Notes under the pieces: generated by a model | Told to the model about the DNA's origin: nothing | What the model saw: the letters and a program-made list of their open reading frames with translations, nothing else | The model's database searches: none | Part shown: positions 61,223 through 64,000 of the stretch, in pieces | Layout: each line of letters starts with the position of its first letter | How positions within the stretch are numbered: the first letter of the stretch is position 1 | Translations under genes and position numbers: made by a program | DNA from: Ophthalmolycus amberensis | Taxonomy: Eukaryota > Chordata > Actinopteri > Perciformes > Zoarcidae | Reading direction: 5' to 3' | DNA: 64,000 bases | Assembly: GCA_024529925.1 (NCBI GenBank) | Contig: JAFEUB010000846.1 | Coordinates: forward strand, 1,489,001-1,553,000

Positions 61223-64000
61223 GTAAGTCAATGGGTGTGTCTACATATCTTCCTGTCTAATTACTGATTGTGGCCAAAGAGCAGAGATACTGAGTCTGAA
61301 CCTGAGCCCCATCTGCCCCTATCTCACTCTTCATTCTCCTCCTTCTTCATTTTTACGGCCTGTCCCTTCTTCTCTCCGTCCATCTCCGCTCACTCTGTTC
61401 TTTCTCCGACCTTTCCCTCTCACGTACGCTGGTGCTCCGTGTTTATAGTCGCTAATGGACTGTTGTAATGCCTTACGCCTCGTCAATAAACACACAGGCT
61501 TCAAGACGCAGGCTTGTCATCATTTTGTTTTTCCACTCCTGCCTGACCTCTGTGCTGTGTAATAGATTCAAGCCTTTACACATATGCAAACGGGCGCACA
61601 TGCATGTTACAACATACGTATTTTCCAACTCTCTTTGTAGACAGTGCATGTATTCTTCCTCCTCATGAAGAGTTTTATAACTGCACACTGTCTGAATCAT
61701 GAATATTTATTGAATAACAGCGCGACAGGGGCTCTTCTGTAAAAACACCTGAAAGGTGTCCTCCACCAGCTGGCTATTTTGCATGAAAGATTAAATAATA
61801 AAAGTTCTATAAATTGTCCATCACACATTATTTTGCAATGATACTGCAGTAGCCATTATTGATCATTACAGCTGCATTCTGAATGCAGGGCATGCACACA
61901 GTGATGCACCTGTAAGTCACTGTTACATGCAGTGGAACCAATAAAATGCTAATCTAATGCTACATCTTTGAGGTTATGGTTGTGGCCTATATGCTTTCTC
62001 TTGAATTTGTTGCTTTTGGAGCAAGGCATAGAGGTAAAGGCTTCATTTACAGTAGTTCATTGTAGTGAATCTGGATTCAGGCTGCATAAAACAAGGTGCT
62101 TGTCTCCACAGACTTAGTATCAGACGTTCTACATGTCTCTCTTCCATCCATCCTAAGCTGGTGTGGGGGTTAACAATGCATGGAAAAAAACAGGAGATAT
62201 GGAGATACAGGCTGCGTGTGTGGAGGACAGGAATAAACAGCAATGTAGATGTAAATATTTAGAGAGATATTCTCACTGTCAGACAAACAACGCAGATTTG
62301 AATGATGACCGGCAATACCTTCCTCCATCCTCCCCCACACACGCCGCCTCAACAGCACCCACTGCCCCCTTCTCCTCACCCTAGAGATGGAATAGGACAT
62401 TCCAGTGAATATAGAGCAAGTAGGTTAGACCACACAATCTCAACTAGCCTTGGCTGGTTCAGATTGTTTTCAGATACAAAAGTTCCCCACTGTTATTCAT
62501 TTATGATCAGTACTCTATCAGCTCGTTTTTGTGATGTTATTTTAAAGTGCTGGTACTTCAGTGTTTCCCAATTCCTAAACATAGGAAATATAGCTTCACT
62601 CATGTATTTATGTGTTACTTTGCAGTACAGTGTTGTAAATTCAAATGACCAAAACAGCAACCTTGAGGTTGTGCTCAAACTAAAACAATTATGTGTGTGA
62701 GCATGGTTAGAAACAGAGACAGTTGTGGTCATGCATGTTTTGGCAGCGCTCAGAGACAAATACATAGACTCTTTGCCTCATATTGCATGCGTGAGGCACA
62801 AGTGAAACACCAGCCATTATGTGTCCCGTGTAGACAGCTGATTTGATTAAAACACAAACTGGGGCTGGCCATTGTGGCCTAAAAAAGACATTTTGATTCA
62901 AGCTTGGGCATGTCAGATGCACGTGAGATGGATGACTGAAAAACACGGCTGAAAGGCATTCTATGTTGACAAGGTCTAAAAATGGTTTATCCTCTTGGGA
63001 TCTGAATGTCTTCACAGCAACCTGCTGGTTACATAATGAGTTATTGGGTATTCAAAGTTGACATTTCAACCTGAAGGCCGTGTTAAAGGAAACCTAAAGT
63101 GGGGTCCGAAATAGAAAGAGTTCATCATCTGGGGAGCATGAGTATACGTTTTATTAGATACTGATGTTTCTTGTGTGTCAGTAAAAACATGGCCTGCTAG
63201 TGGCACAAGATGGAAAGCTTGCATGGTCACCAAAAACATCAGGATTCATGCTCTGGTAACCACAAACCTCAGCAGCAAATGTAATAGAAATTCTTTATGA
63301 TTATGTGTCATGTTTCATAGCATTGGTACCAGATGGTCGTCAGGGGGCCATGGAAATTTAAATTAAATTGTATGGCTGATAGATCTTTAAATATCCAAAC
63401 CGAAGTGTTGATGAACACCAGAGTCACATGGACATGGACATTAAGGGTGGAGCACAAAATATAATCGATTCACGTATGAATAGCAATTCTTACGTTCTAT
63501 GATTGTGAATAAGATATACATGCTAAAAAAACTATTCTCGTACGTAGTTAATAAAGTTGATGTACAAAAAAAGCTAACTCAACCACAAAGGCACAGTGCA
63601 GCACCCAGACGATGGACAGCACGTACATTTTGTACTTCATCTTCAAAACAGGCAAGCATTTGGGCACATTTTTTATTTAATATTTTCAATAGTTAGCTCT
63701 GCAAGACAAAAGAGGAGTATCTTGTGGATACTTTGTACCCCCTCACCCACAGACTACTAGCTAATGTTAGTGGAGTGGACCACCAACGCATGAGACCAGC
63801 TGATCAACTCACCCTGCAGCGGCTTTGCAGCGTTTATAACAATGGCTTTTCTATTTAATAACACTGCAGCACAGGGGCTGTTCTCCACACTCGGAGATAT
63901 GACGTTAACAACAACACAGTGGAGCTCTCTGCTTCCCGTAAGATTCCCAGTTGGACTTGTATATGTACAGTGTAATTAAAATATACAGCTTTCAGTATCT
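61223..64000. other. Partial intron 2 of wnt2b
   Basis: The next expected exon (starting with a SRE-type motif after LLRS) was not found up to the window end, so this is taken as intron. No other gene recognised. Confidence 0.6.

Noticed and set aside
61223..64000. Search for wnt2b exon 3
   Set aside because: No SRE-type continuation or Wnt cysteine pattern found; exon 3 is taken to lie beyond the window.

Overview
The window is nuclear DNA from a ray-finned fish, most likely a teleost. The evidence is compact vertebrate genes with GT-AG introns, vertebrate tRNA genes, dinucleotide and GATA microsatellites, and dispersed repeats of a teleost kind. All gene models below were built by hand, joining open reading frames across splice sites with phase checks; no database was searched.

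Layout. (1) 337-5607 (+): 3' part of a myosin-binding protein gene, closest to mybph, with Ig, FN3 and Ig modules. (2) 10023-19632 (+): a complete 20-exon gene for a 12-Ig-domain Fc receptor-like membrane protein; two of its Ig exons sit in a 1,137-bp tandem duplication that is almost identical between copies. (3) 21323-23199 (-): apobec2. (4) 25908-29115 (-): a five-exon BED finger/hAT-derived gene (ZBED type). (5) 30541-32114 (-): ccdc115, the vertebrate Vma22 V-ATPase assembly factor, with two GTCACGTGA motifs upstream of it. (6) tRNA-Glu (32.6 kb, -), tRNA-His (34.4 kb, +) and tRNA-Phe (37.3 kb, +), flanking and preceding ebp (35512-36498, +), a sterol isomerase gene. (7) 37730-39474 (-): fkbpl. 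(8) 40.3-58.3 kb: about 18 kb without a recognisable gene, rich in microsatellites and repeat fragments. (9) 58326-61222 (+): first two coding exons of a wnt2b-type gene, running out of the window.

The genes do not form one pathway. Two genes known to be muscle-expressed (mybph, apobec2) flank the immune-type Fc receptor-like gene, and the housekeeping genes (ccdc115, ebp, fkbpl, tRNAs) are packed at 30-40 kb. The most notable points are the recent in-frame expansion of the Fc receptor-like gene, the paired CLEAR-like sites upstream of ccdc115, a one-base frame conflict at the start of wnt2b exon 2, erosion of the hAT C-x2-H motif in the ZBED-like gene, and several fold-back elements.
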